Shown: positions 15,951 through 25,482 of the stretch, in pieces
How the letters are laid out: every line of letters begins with the position of its first letter
Position numbering within the stretch: position 1 is the first letter of the stretch
DNA from: Acetobacteraceae bacterium
GTDB lineage: Bacteria > Pseudomonadota > Alphaproteobacteria > Acetobacterales > Acetobacteraceae
Assembly: GCA_027482245.1 (NCBI GenBank)
Contig: JAIXWG010000061.1
Location: 303,786-367,785, forward strand
Length of the DNA stretch: 64,000 nucleotides
Reading direction: 5' to 3'
Translations under genes and position numbers: made by a program
The notes under the pieces: generated by a model
Databases searched by the model: none
What the model was told of the DNA's origin: nothing
What the model saw: only the letters and a program-made list of their open reading frames with translations

Positions 15951-17546
15951 ATGCGCCGCCCCTCCCCCCTTCCCGCCGCCGGCACCGCCCTGCGCGTCTG
16001 GCTCTTCGCGGCCGCGCTGCTGCTGCCCTTCCTGGCCGGCGCCGGCTACGCGCATTTGCACCTTGGCGAGGCCGGCGGCCTGGCGGCGGGGCGGGAGGCG
16101 CTGGGCCTGACGCTGCTGGCCGTGCCGGTGCTGGCGCTGCCGATCGCCTGGCTGGCAACGCGGCGCCTGGCGGCCCCGGCGCGCGACCTGGCGGCAGCGA
16201 TCCAGGACCTGGCGGGAGGGCGGCTCGACCGCGCCATCCCCGGCACGGGGCGGCGGGATGAATGGGGCGCGGCGGCGCGGGCGATGGAGGCCTTCCAGGC
16301 CGCGCTGCGTGCCGACGCCGAACGGCGCGCCAGCGAGGCGGCGGAGCGCCTGGCCGCGGAAGCCGCGCGCGGGGAGGCGATCCGCGACATGGCCGACCGC
16401 GTGGAACAGGCGACCGGCGCGGCCGTGGACCTCGTCGCACGCAGCATGGACCGCATGGCGGATGAGGCGGAGGCGATGGCCGGTTCCGCCGCGACGGTGT
16501 CCGTCAACTGCGCCGATGTCGCGGATGCCGCGGCCGCGGCGCGGCGGAGCGTGGAGGCGGTGGCGGCGGCGACGGAGGATCTGAGCGCCGCGATCGAGGA
16601 GATCAGCGCCCGGATCGGGGAGGCGACGAACGCCACCGGCCGCGCCACGCGCAGCGGCACACAGGGGCGGGAGAGCATCGATGCCCTGGCGCAGGAGGTG
16701 GAGCGCATCGGCGGCGTGGCGCGGCTGATCGCGGGCATCGCGGGGCAGACAAACCTGCTGGCGCTGAACGCGACGATCGAGGCCGCCCGGGCCGGCGAGG
16801 CCGGCAAGGGCTTCGCCGTGGTGGCGAACGAGGTGAAGAGCCTGGCGGCCGAGACCGCCAAGGCCACGACGGAGATCGCCCGGCAGGTGGAGGAGGTGAC
16901 CCAGGCCACCACCCGCGCCGTCAGCGTGGTCGGCGACATGGCGGATGCGGTGGCGAAGGTGGATGCCGCCGCGGCCGCCATCGCGGTCGCCATGGAACGG
17001 CAATCCGCCGCGACGCGCCGGATCGTGGGCTCGGTCGCGGAGACGACGAGCGCCACCGATGCGGTGACCGAGCGGATCGACATCGTGGCGACGGAGACGA
17101 GCGGCGCGGTGGAGCGCGCGATGCAGGTGAACGCCGCGGCCAGCGATGCCCGCACGGGCGTCGGCGAGTTGCGCCGGAACCTGGTGCGGGCGGTGCGCGA
17201 ATCCGCGCCGGAAGCGCAGCGCCGCGCCCATCCCCGCCTGGCGACGCCGCTGCCCGTGCGGATCGACACCGGCGCGCCGGAAGGCCCGGCTGCGGCGGTG
17301 CTGGCGGACATCTCGATGGGTGGCTGCCGCCTGCAACCCGGCGCACCGCCGGCGGTGGCGGGCAGCACCGTGACGCTGCTGGCGGATGGCGTCTCGCCGG
17401 GCCTGGCGCTGCGGGCGGAGGTGCTGCAGGCCGAGGATGCGGGCAGCGGCCAGACCATGCGGCTGCGCTTCCTGGCGATGACGCCGGCGGCGCAGGCGGG
17501 GCTGGAGGCGGGGCTGGGCAGGCTGGGGGTGCGGGAGGCGGCGTGA
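15951..17546 (+). CDS. Methyl-accepting chemotaxis protein with C-terminal PilZ domain
   Basis: 531 residues. Two close membrane helices (about 15-33 and 48-66) leave almost no periplasmic domain. A HAMP follows (RRLAAPARDLAAAIQDLAGG) and the signalling domain has the tip TNLLALNATIEAARAGEAGK, then GFAVVANEVKSLAAETAKAT. Residues about 425-528 form a PilZ domain with both c-di-GMP motifs: RxxxR in RAHPRLATPLPVRI and DxSxxG in LADISMGGCRL. It therefore couples chemotaxis signalling to c-di-GMP, a known but uncommon architecture. The start chosen (ATG 15951) begins a basic N-terminus just before the first helix. The gene is divergent from the PAS receptor across an FNR-type box. Confidence 0.92.
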   Translation: MRRPSPLPAAGTALRVWLFAAALLLPFLAGAGYAHLHLGEAGGLAAGREALGLTLLAVPVLALPIAWLATRRLAAPARDLAAAIQDLAGGRLDRAIPGTGRRDEWGAAARAMEAFQAALRADAERRASEAAERLAAEAARGEAIRDMADRVEQATGAAVDLVARSMDRMADEAEAMAGSAATVSVNCADVADAAAAARRSVEAVAAATEDLSAAIEEISARIGEATNATGRATRSGTQGRESIDALAQEVERIGGVARLIAGIAGQTNLLALNATIEAARAGEAGKGFAVVANEVKSLAAETAKATTEIARQVEEVTQATTRAVSVVGDMADAVAKVDAAAAAIAVAMERQSAATRRIVGSVAETTSATDAVTERIDIVATETSGAVERAMQVNAAASDARTGVGELRRNLVRAVRESAPEAQRRAHPRLATPLPVRIDTGAPEGPAAAVLADISMGGCRLQPGAPPAVAGSTVTLLADGVSPGLALRAEVLQAEDAGSGQTMRLRFLAMTPAAQAGLEAGLGRLGVREAA

Positions 17547-18115
17547 GGGGGCTGCGTCGACATTGATTGACACCGCTATTTCTACGCCAGGTCGCGGATG
17601 GTAGCCGTTGCGCAATTATACCGAGACGCGGATGAACGACGAAGTCGCTGCCGGCGCCGCAACGCCGCCAAAGACCACCTTCACAACAAAGCAGATGGGC
17701 GACGCGTGCGAAATGCTGGTGGCCGCGGAGGTCACGCTTGCAGGCATTCCGGCGCTCAAAGTGCCCGACCTCTGGCCGAGCTACGATGTTATCGCACAGT
17801 TACCCGGCGGCGCCACGGAGCGGATTTCCGTGAAGTCGCGGCATTTCAAGCGCGGCGCCTCATTCGTCAGCTACAACGTGAACGATCAGTTCGACTGGCT
17901 CGCGATCGTCCTGCTACCTGGTGACGGCGAACACCGCCGGCGCTTCTTCCTGATCCCGCGCGTGCTCGCCGACGCGAAAGCGCGAAGGAATGCCGCGACG
18001 ACAGCCAGCGCCGATGGGCGGTACTGGTCGATCAGCGAAGTGCCGAAGGTCTTTGCCGCTTACAAGAACAACTTCGAACTCCGTCCGGACGGAACGAAGA
18101 GAGAAGCGGAGCCCG

Positions 18116-19384
<1,269 letters not shown>

Positions 19385-19460
19385 GCATGGCATCACGCCA
19401 CGGTCAGGCCCGCTTGCGAAGGGGTGGCGAAGGGGCGGTCGCGGGGCCACTCTCAGGCCG

Positions 19461-19958
19461 ATGTCCGAAAGCCCGATCCGTGTCGCAGGCGCCGCCGATG
19501 GCAGCCTGACCTACGCCATTCCCGTTCCGCCGGAAGCGCTTCCCGCCGTGACTCCCGCCGCCCTGCTTTCCGCCTGGGACGCCGCCCGCGCCCGTGCCCA
19601 TGCCGGCGGCTGGGGGCCGCCGCGGGAATTGCTGTTCCGCCGCGCCGATGGCGGCGCCACCCGACTCGCCATCGCCGACCGCGACGCGCGCAGCTGGGCG
19701 GAAGCGGTGGACAGCCGGGCGGACCTGTCCACGCTCGGCGGCCTTTCGCTCTGCCTCCGGCTGCTGGCGCTGGTGGAGGTGATGGGGCGCTCCGCCTGGC
19801 TCGCCGGGCTGTTCAGCGTGACGGCGGAGGGGGTGGAGCTGCACCCGACGCTGCTGCGGGCCGCGGCCTCCATGCCGCTGGATGCCGGGGCAAGGTTCGA
19901 CGCGGAGGCACTTCGGGGGCTATTGTCGCGCGCCCTGCCCGCGCGCATGCCGGCCTGA
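19461..19958 (+). CDS. Hypothetical protein
   Basis: 165 residues starting MSESPIRVAGAADGSLTYA. It has no signal peptide, no membrane helix and no domain I recognise. It is rich in Ala, Leu and Arg, with a central acidic/aromatic stretch (ATRLAIADRDARSWAEAVDS) and a hydrophobic helix (LSLCLRLLALVEVMGRSAW). Its reading frame is supported by strong third-position GC. The gene starts 76 bp from the divergent amidase and is followed 20 bp later by a lipoprotein gene, so those two may share a transcript. Function unknown. Confidence 0.65.
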   Translation: MSESPIRVAGAADGSLTYAIPVPPEALPAVTPAALLSAWDAARARAHAGGWGPPRELLFRRADGGATRLAIADRDARSWAEAVDSRADLSTLGGLSLCLRLLALVEVMGRSAWLAGLFSVTAEGVELHPTLLRAAASMPLDAGARFDAEALRGLLSRALPARMPA

Positions 19959-19978
19959 CCTGCCCGAGAGAATGATCC

Positions 19979-20434
19979 ATGCCCCGCCGCCCCTCCCCCC
20001 GCCTGATGCTGGTCGCGCCGATCCTGGCCCTGGCGGCCTGCGGCACCGGCCTGCCGTCCATCCAGCCCATCGCCGCGCCGCCGCCGGTGCCGCGGGGTGA
20101 ACGCGATGCGCGCTACGAGGCGTGCCGGGAACAGGCGACGCGCGTGGTGCAGTACCGCGAGCGCGGCCAGCTGATGCGCAGCGACGATGCCGAGTCGGGC
20201 CGCGGGACCATGGGCGCCATGCCCATGATGCGGGTGGAGAATGACCGCGGCGCGGCGCAGATCGACCGCGACCGGCTGGTGGCGGAATGCCTGCGCGCCA
20301 GCCCGGACCCGGTGCGAAGCCCGGGCCAGGCCGCGACCACGACGACGACGACGGGCACCACCACCAGCACCGGCGGCGGGCTGCAGATGCCCGCCAGCCG
20401 CGCCCTGCCGCCGCCGGGCGTGGGCGGGCGCTGA
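19979..20434 (+). CDS. Small hypothetical lipoprotein
   Basis: 151 residues. The N-terminus MPRRPSPRLMLVAPILALAACG is a lipoprotein signal with the lipobox LAAC (Cys21), so the mature protein is acylated and membrane-attached. The mature part is Pro-, Arg- and Met-rich (MGAMPMMRVENDRGAAQIDR), with a nine-residue stretch rich in Thr (TTTTTTGTTT) near the C-terminus. Several charged residues and DRDRLVAECLRA suggest a short helical domain. No named family. It lies 12 bp before a GTG-started MFS transporter gene and could be co-transcribed with it. Confidence 0.75.
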   Translation: MPRRPSPRLMLVAPILALAACGTGLPSIQPIAAPPPVPRGERDARYEACREQATRVVQYRERGQLMRSDDAESGRGTMGAMPMMRVENDRGAAQIDRDRLVAECLRASPDPVRSPGQAATTTTTTGTTTSTGGGLQMPASRALPPPGVGGR

Positions 20435-20446
20435 CGGGACGCGTCG

Positions 20447-21712
20447 GTGGCGTCGCTCGGCGCGCTTGGCCGAGCCCTCGCCACGCGCGACTCGCGGCTG
20501 TTCTTCTCGGGCTCCATGGTGGCCTGGACGGGCCTCTGGATGCAGCGGATTGCCGTGTCCTGGCTGGCCTGGGAACTGACGGGCAACGCCTTCTGGGTCG
20601 GCATGGTCGCCTTCTGCGACCTGGCGCCGGCGGTCCTGATCAGCCCCATCGCGGGCGCGATCGCGGACCGGGTGGACCGGGTGCAGCTGGCGATCTGGAC
20701 GCAGGTCGCGATCGCGCTCCAGGCTGCGGCCGTGGCCGCCATCACCGCCAGCGGGCACATGACCATCGCCATCCTGCTGGCGCTGGAGGTCTGCGGCGGC
20801 GTCGCCGCCAGCTTCGCCCAGCCAGCACGGCAGACGCTGATGCCGGGCATCGTCTCGCGCGCCGACCTGCCGGCCGCGGTCGCGGCCAATTCGCTCTGCT
20901 TCGCCGTCGCGCGCTTCACCGGCCCGGCCATCGCGGGGCCGGTCATCGCGGCCTGGGGCGTGGTACCGGCCATCGCGGGCAATGCCATCGGCTACAGCTT
21001 CGCCATCCTCTCCATCGCCCTGCTGCGCGTGGATGCTCGGGAACGCCGGGGGCATCCGGCCTCCGCCAGCCTGTGGCGGGAGGTGACGGGCGGCATCGGC
21101 TATGCCTGGCGGCATCCGGGTCTCGGCCCGCTGCTGCTCTATGCCGCGATGGGGGCGTTGCTGATGCGCGGCGTGCAGGAGATCCTGCCCCCCTTCGTGG
21201 AGCGCCTGTTCGGCCGCGGCGCGGAGAGTCTTGCCATCCTGACCGCCTGCTTCGGCGTCGGCGCGCTCTGCGCCGGGCTCTGGGTGGCGTCGCGCGGGCG
21301 GCTGGAGGGGACGGTCAGGATCGCGATCTTCGCGGCGCTCGCGCAGGCCGTCGCGACGGTGGGGTTCGTAGCGACGGGGTGGTTTCCGCTGGGGATGCTG
21401 TGCGGGGCGCTGATCGGGGCGGTGGCGTCGATGCACGGGATCAGCGTGCAGACGCTGCTGCAGAGCGCGGCCGACCCCGCCTATCGCGGACGGATGCTGA
21501 GCCTCTGGGGGCTGATCACCCGCGCCTTCCCGGCGCTGGGGGCGCTGATCCTGGGCGGACTCGGCGAATTGTTAGGGTTGCGGCTGCCGACGCTGGCCGC
21601 CGCGGTTCTGTTCCTCGGCGTCTTCGCCTGGGGACTGACGAAGCTGAAGACGATCGAGGCGGCGCTGGAAGGGCAATCAGCCCCCTCGGCAGCCTCCTCG
21701 GCCAACCGATAG
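20447..21712 (+). CDS. MFS transporter, EntS-like (MFS_3)
   Basis: 421 residues, GTG start, about 12 membrane helices. Loops carry the marks of the MFS_3/enterobactin-exporter-like group: TRDSRLFFSGSMVAWTGLWM, SPIAGAIADRVDRVQLAIWT (the GAxADRxDR loop 2-3 motif), QPARQTLMPGIVSRADLPAA and SMHGISVQTLLQSAADPAYR. Such proteins export siderophores, drugs or metabolites with proton coupling in the inner membrane. No siderophore genes are near, so the substrate is unknown. It is followed 17 bp later by a Gfo/Idh/MocA oxidoreductase with its own ribosome site; operon membership is likely. Confidence 0.9.
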   Translation: MASLGALGRALATRDSRLFFSGSMVAWTGLWMQRIAVSWLAWELTGNAFWVGMVAFCDLAPAVLISPIAGAIADRVDRVQLAIWTQVAIALQAAAVAAITASGHMTIAILLALEVCGGVAASFAQPARQTLMPGIVSRADLPAAVAANSLCFAVARFTGPAIAGPVIAAWGVVPAIAGNAIGYSFAILSIALLRVDARERRGHPASASLWREVTGGIGYAWRHPGLGPLLLYAAMGALLMRGVQEILPPFVERLFGRGAESLAILTACFGVGALCAGLWVASRGRLEGTVRIAIFAALAQAVATVGFVATGWFPLGMLCGALIGAVASMHGISVQTLLQSAADPAYRGRMLSLWGLITRAFPALGALILGGLGELLGLRLPTLAAAVLFLGVFAWGLTKLKTIEAALEGQSAPSAASSANR

Positions 21713-21729
21713 ACAGGGAAGAAAGACCG

Positions 21730-22707
21730 ATGCTGGACGCCGCCATCGTGGGCATGGGGCGCTGGGGCCAGGTGCTGGCCAACAGCGTGCAGGGGAAGAA
21801 CGATGCGGGCATCCGCTTCGTGTCCGGCTGCACCCGGACGCCGGCCAAGGCCGAGGCCTGGGCCGCGGAGAAGGGGATCCGGATGCTGCCGGATTACGGC
21901 GCGGTACTGGCCGACCCCGCGGTGAAGGCCGTGGTCCTCGCCACGCCGCATGGCCAGCATGCGGAACAGGTCATCGCCGCCGCCCGCGCCGGCAAGCATG
22001 TCTTCGTGGAGAAGCCCTTCACGCTGGACCGCGCCTCCGCCGCCGCCGCCGTCGCGGCGTGCCGGGAGGCGGGGGTGGTGATGGCGCTCGGCCACAACCG
22101 GCGCTTCCTGCCGGCCATCCAGCTGATGAAGTCCATGCTGGCGGAGGGGCAACTCGGCACCCTGCTGCATGTGGAGGGCCAGTTCAGCGGGCCGGGCGCG
22201 CGCGCCTATGTGCCTGGCATGTGGCGGGCGGACCGGGCGGAAAGCCCGCTCGGCGGCATGGGTGGCATGGGCATCCACATGGTCGACGCCATCATCAACC
22301 TGGCCGGCCGGTTCAAGGAGGTCACGGTGCGCAGCCATGCGCAGGTCAGCCAGACGATCGACGACACCACCGCGATGCTGGCGCTGCTGGAGCGGGGTGC
22401 GACGGTCGGCTTCGCGACGCTGTCGCTCTCCCCCAGCTTCTGGCGCGTGGCGCTGTTCGGGACGGAGGGCATCCTGGCGCTGCAGGGCCATGAGCACCTG
22501 ACCTGGACGCCGCGGGAGGGCCAGGGGTGGGTGAAGGAATTTCCGAAGACCGACATCGAAGCCGCTGAACTTGCAGCATTCGCGGCCGCGGTGGCGGGGG
22601 GCGCGGCCTATCCCCTCCCCGTCGAGGACGCGATCCATGGCGTGGCGGTGTTCGAGGCGATGATCGGTGCCGCGACGTCCGGCAGCACCTACGCCGTGGT
22701 CGGCTGA
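21730..22707 (+). CDS. Gfo/Idh/MocA-family NAD(P)-dependent oxidoreductase
   Basis: 325 residues. The Rossmann opening is MLDAAIVGMGRWGQVLANSV (GxGxxG at residues 8-13). The family catalytic motif EKP occurs in GKHVFVEKPFTLDR near residue 97, followed by VVMALGHNRRF and the second-domain strand TLLHVEGQFSGPGA; HMVDAIINLAGRF supplies the active-site His-containing helix (GIHxxD). These enzymes oxidise or reduce sugars, inositols or related polyols with NAD(P) in the cytoplasm. GGGAAGAAA precedes the ATG at 21730. The substrate cannot be assigned. Confidence 0.92.
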   Translation: MLDAAIVGMGRWGQVLANSVQGKNDAGIRFVSGCTRTPAKAEAWAAEKGIRMLPDYGAVLADPAVKAVVLATPHGQHAEQVIAAARAGKHVFVEKPFTLDRASAAAAVAACREAGVVMALGHNRRFLPAIQLMKSMLAEGQLGTLLHVEGQFSGPGARAYVPGMWRADRAESPLGGMGGMGIHMVDAIINLAGRFKEVTVRSHAQVSQTIDDTTAMLALLERGATVGFATLSLSPSFWRVALFGTEGILALQGHEHLTWTPREGQGWVKEFPKTDIEAAELAAFAAAVAGGAAYPLPVEDAIHGVAVFEAMIGAATSGSTYAVVG

Positions 22708-22748
22708 CACCGTGGCGGCGCTGGGCACGACTGCGTTATGATCGGCGC

Positions 22749-23042
22749 ATGAGCACGCCCCGCCGCCGCTTCCTCGCCTGCCTGCCCGTCGCCGGGCTCG
22801 CGACCCCCGCCCTCGCCTTCCGGCTGGAGGCGCCGAGCGCCGAGGTGGCGGCGGATTAAGGCAGCAGCGCCTGCGCGGAGGCGCATGAGGCGCTGCGGGC
22901 GGAACTCGACCGGCTGCAGGAAGGCCGGCCCCTGCCCGCGCCCATCGCGCCACAACTCGCCAGCCTGGCGCGCTGCCCCTTCTGCGGCTGCGGCGTGCTC
23001 GGCGCGGTGGACCATGGGGAAGCCCAGCCCGCCCCGGGCTGA
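22749..23042 (+). pseudogene. Exported Cys-rich small protein gene with in-frame TAA
   Basis: A 98-codon frame. MSTPRRRFLACLPVAGLATP is a twin-arginine-like signal (RRRFL), then FRLEAPSAEVAAD and a TAA (22857-22859, codon 37). After it the frame continues sensibly: GSSACAEAHEALRAELDRLQ, PAPIAPQLASLA and RCPFCGCGVLG, a compact metal-binding-like CPFCGC cluster, ending with TGA at 23040-23042. The C-terminal half reads as real protein, so a single substitution (for example TAC or TAT to TAA) interrupts an otherwise whole gene. It is the second nonsense-broken frame in this window. Function unknown; the cysteine cluster suggests metal binding. Confidence 0.6.
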
Positions 23043-23123
23043 TCGCGGCCACGTGCCCGTCTTGCCCGTCCCGCATGGCACGCCTAGGAGATGCGGGCCA
23101 AACCGCTCGAGGAGCAACGCGCG

Positions 23124-23474
23124 ATGTCGAAGATCACCCGCCAGGGCAGCAACCCGATCCTGTCCTCCTCGGTGGAGTACCACAACTTCGTCTACCTGGC
23201 CGGCATGACGGCCGATGACCTGTCCCAGGACATCACGGGCCAGACCCGCCAGGTGCTGGCGAAGATCGATGCGGCGCTGGAAGCCAACGGCACGGACAAC
23301 ACCCGCCTGCTGCAGACGCAGATCTGGCTGAAGGACATCCGCGACCGCGACGCCATGAACAAGGTGTGGGTGGAGTGGCTGGGCGATGCCGGCCGCCCGG
23401 TGCGCGCCTGCGTGGAAGCCAACATGGCCGATCCGCGCCACCTCGTGGAGATCATGGTCACGGCCTGCCGCTGA
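23124..23474 (+). CDS. RidA/YjgF-family protein
   Basis: 116 residues of the RidA family (enamine/imine deaminase, or related trimeric proteins). Conserved lines are VYLAGMTADDLSQDITGQTR, ALEANGTDNTRLLQTQIWLK and the C-terminal GRPVRACVEANMADPRHLVE with the arginine (RPVRA) that contacts carboxylate substrates. GAGGAG lies 9-10 nt before the ATG at 23124, so this start is better than an upstream ATG at 23091. It is a single-gene unit closed by a strong terminator 26 bp after the stop. RidA proteins remove reactive enamines made by PLP enzymes; some subgroups have other roles, and the subgroup is not settled here. Confidence 0.9.
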   Translation: MSKITRQGSNPILSSSVEYHNFVYLAGMTADDLSQDITGQTRQVLAKIDAALEANGTDNTRLLQTQIWLKDIRDRDAMNKVWVEWLGDAGRPVRACVEANMADPRHLVEIMVTACR

Positions 23475-23499
23475 CGGCAGCGCCCGACTGGGCTGGAAG

Positions 23500-23533
23500 G
23501 GCGGCGTCGGGGTGACCCGGCGCCGCCTTTTTT
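23500..23533 (+). terminator. Rho-independent terminator after ridA-like gene
   Basis: A GC-rich hairpin, GGCGGCGTCGGG against CCCGGCGCCGCC around the loop GTGA, followed by six T residues (23528-23533). This is the clearest intrinsic terminator in the window. Confidence 0.85.
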
Positions 23534-23852
23534 CTGGACAGCCGAAATACCCGGAGTCCGGGGGCATATTCCCGCATGGCATGACAGTCATGTTGCGGAG
23601 TCAGGACCAGCGACGCGAAGGCCCCGAAACCGTGGCAAAAATGCCGCAACACTGTGTCCTGATGTTTCGCCGTGTTTCCCTTTAGGATGATACTCCGTTT
23701 CGCGCCCACTTCACGGACGCTCGATCAGCGAATCACGCCGGATTTCGCGAGGTAACAACAGGGCGGGTTGTCCCTCCCCTGAGCCCCGGTTACCGCCTTG
23801 GTCACGGAGCACCAACCGGTGCCCGGAGGGCAGGCAAATCGGGGGATCACTC
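23534..23852 (+). other. 319-bp non-coding leader of the CHAP gene
   Basis: No convincing gene on either strand. The last 100 bases hold several complementary segments: GGTAAC near 23751 with GTTACC near 23787, and TTGGT with ACCAA around the loop CACGGAGC (about 23796-23814). The span ends in GGGGGATCACTC before the ATG at 23853. A structured 5' untranslated region is possible, but I could not match it to a known riboswitch class. Confidence 0.3.
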
Positions 23853-24800
23853 ATGCGGGCAACGGGCACGCTGGCTGTATTCTGCGTCCTGTTCGGGACG
23901 GCAGCCTTCTCCATCGACACGGCCGAGGCGACGGAGCGCAACCCGCGCACCGCCCAGAAGCAGGCCCGCCCCGGCCAGGTGGCCGTGACCCCCCCGCGTG
24001 CACCCGCCACCCAGGCCGCCAGCCGCAGCACCGCGCCGAAGCCCGCGCAGCAGGCCGGGCGCCAGCCCGCCCCCCGCGGCAGCCAGGTCGCGGCCCTGCC
24101 GCCGCCCCCGCCGCCCGCCCCCGCCACCCGCGTCCGCGTGCTGAACGAGGCGCCGGCCGCCATCGCTGCCGCGCCCAGCGCGCCGATGCAGCTGGTCTCT
24201 GTGGGCGTCATGCGCCCCGCCTTCGCGAGTCCCGCCATTTCCCATCCCGCCATCGGTCACGGCGGCACGCCGATCCTGCCGGTCTCCATCAGCGGCGGCC
24301 TGTCCTGCGTGCCCTTCGCCCGCATGGCGACGGGCATGAACATCAGCGGCGATGCCCGCATGTGGTGGTACAACGCGGCCGGCGCCTATGCCCGCGGCAA
24401 CACGCCGGAACGCGGCTCCATCCTGGCCTTCACGGCCTCCGGCGGCATGTCCCGCGGCCATGTCGCGGTGGTCAGCCGGGTGGTGAATTCCCGCACCATC
24501 CACATCGACCACGCGAACTGGGGCGGCCCCGGCATCCGCCGCGGCGCCGTGATGCGCGGCGTGGTCGTCGTCGATGCCTCCGACCGCAATGACTGGACGG
24601 CGGTGCGCGTGCAGGTCGGGCATGACGACAGCGCCTTCGGCCGCACCTATTCGACCCACGGCTTCATCTACAACCGCCCCTCCAACGGCGCGGACCGCAT
24701 GATGGAAGCCCGCGGCCGGGCCTTCGAGGAAGTGGCGGAGGGTTCCTCCCCGCATGTGGCGCAGCACCTGCGCCTGACCTCCCAGCTCTTCGCGGAGTAG
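23853..24800 (+). CDS. Secreted CHAP-domain peptidoglycan hydrolase
   Basis: 315 residues. A hydrophobic N-terminal segment (TLAVFCVLFGTAAFSIDTAE) acts as a signal or anchor, then a long Pro/Ala/Arg-rich linker (about 35-140). The CHAP domain spans about 145-250: Cys152 in GGLSCVPFARM, His203 in SRGHVAVVSRV, and IHIDHANWGG supplying the third polar residue. CHAP enzymes are cysteine amidases or endopeptidases that cut peptidoglycan. The C-terminal 60 residues are unassigned. It is transcribed alone, with a long, possibly structured leader and a terminator of the preceding gene upstream, so it has its own promoter. A role in cell-wall remodelling is likely. Confidence 0.9.
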   Translation: MRATGTLAVFCVLFGTAAFSIDTAEATERNPRTAQKQARPGQVAVTPPRAPATQAASRSTAPKPAQQAGRQPAPRGSQVAALPPPPPPAPATRVRVLNEAPAAIAAAPSAPMQLVSVGVMRPAFASPAISHPAIGHGGTPILPVSISGGLSCVPFARMATGMNISGDARMWWYNAAGAYARGNTPERGSILAFTASGGMSRGHVAVVSRVVNSRTIHIDHANWGGPGIRRGAVMRGVVVVDASDRNDWTAVRVQVGHDDSAFGRTYSTHGFIYNRPSNGADRMMEARGRAFEEVAEGSSPHVAQHLRLTSQLFAE

Positions 24801-24863
24801 TCGTCGCGGAACCCTCGCCCCGCTGGCATGCTGTGCCGGCAGGAATGCGAAGGGAGGCGTGCG

Positions 24864-25370
24864 ATGCATGAACGCGGCGCGGATGGGGCGGAGCGGCTGC
24901 TGCTGCCCGAGGGGAGCGACGGCGCGATCCCCAACAACCCGAGGCTTCCCGTGCTGCTGCATCGCGGCGCGGTGCCCGCCGGCGATCCGGCGGCGGCGGA
25001 GGCGCTGTTCGCCCGCCATGGCTGGCCGCCAGCCTGGCGGAACGGCATCTACGATTTCCACCACTACCACCCCAACGCGCATGAGGCGCTGGCCATCGTG
25101 GACGGCGGGGTGCGCGTGCGGCTCGGCGGCGATCCGGGCGTGACGCTGGACCTGCAGGCGGGCGACGTGGTGGTGCTGCCGGCCGGCACGGGGCACCGCA
25201 ACCTCGGTGCCTCCGCCCGGCTGCTGGTGGTGGGCGCCTATCCGCCGGGGGACCCGCCGGAGCAATTCACCGGCCGGCCCGGGGAGGCGGCCAAGGCCTC
25301 CCACGCCATCCCCGCCACCCCGGCCCCGCCCTGCGACCCGGTGACGGGCGCGCCCTACCCGGTCGGCTGA
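24864..25370 (+). CDS. Cupin-domain protein (YjlB-like)
   Basis: 168 residues. The cupin motif 1 region is FHHYHPNAHEALAIVDGGVR (two His, Glu and a later His as metal ligands) and motif 2 is DVVVLPAGTGHRNLGASARL. The N-terminal AIPNNPRLPVLLHRGAV and C-terminal DPVTGAPYPVG are typical of the YjlB subgroup, which are small cytoplasmic cupins of unknown reaction. AGGGAGG lies before the ATG at 24864, favouring it over an in-frame ATG at 24828. It is convergent with the alcohol dehydrogenase gene across a 108-bp gap packed with hairpins. Confidence 0.88.
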   Translation: MHERGADGAERLLLPEGSDGAIPNNPRLPVLLHRGAVPAGDPAAAEALFARHGWPPAWRNGIYDFHHYHPNAHEALAIVDGGVRVRLGGDPGVTLDLQAGDVVVLPAGTGHRNLGASARLLVVGAYPPGDPPEQFTGRPGEAAKASHAIPATPAPPCDPVTGAPYPVG

Positions 25371-25377
25371 TCAAGGC

Positions 25378-25482
25378 GGACCGGTCGCTTGACCGGTCCG
25401 AGCGCCCGAACGGGCGCCGCGGCTCATGCCGCGCAGCCAAGCCCGCGAAGCGGGCGCCGGCGACTGAGGGGCGGTCCCTCAG
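25378..25482. repeat. Cluster of five short perfect hairpins between convergent genes
   Basis: Five consecutive inverted repeats: 25378-25399 (GGACCGGTC, loop GCTT), 25402-25417 (GCGCCC, loop GAAC), 25419-25432 (GCGGC, loop TCAT), 25441-25455 (GCCCGC, loop GAA) and 25464-25482 (CTGAGGG, loop GCGGT). The last covers the dehydrogenase stop codon. No U-tract follows on either strand. It may act as a bidirectional termination or mRNA-stability element, or be REP-like repeats. Confidence 0.75.

Noticed and set aside
20287..22707. 806-codon frame starting inside the lipoprotein gene
   Set aside because: Only the last 325 codons (from 21730) are real (Gfo/Idh oxidoreductase with ribosome site); the rest is another frame of the MFS gene.
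23751..23852. CHAP leader as a c-di-AMP or other known riboswitch
   Set aside because: Some pairing and G-rich segments, but I could not lay out the conserved core of any known class, so it is left as an unclassified leader.
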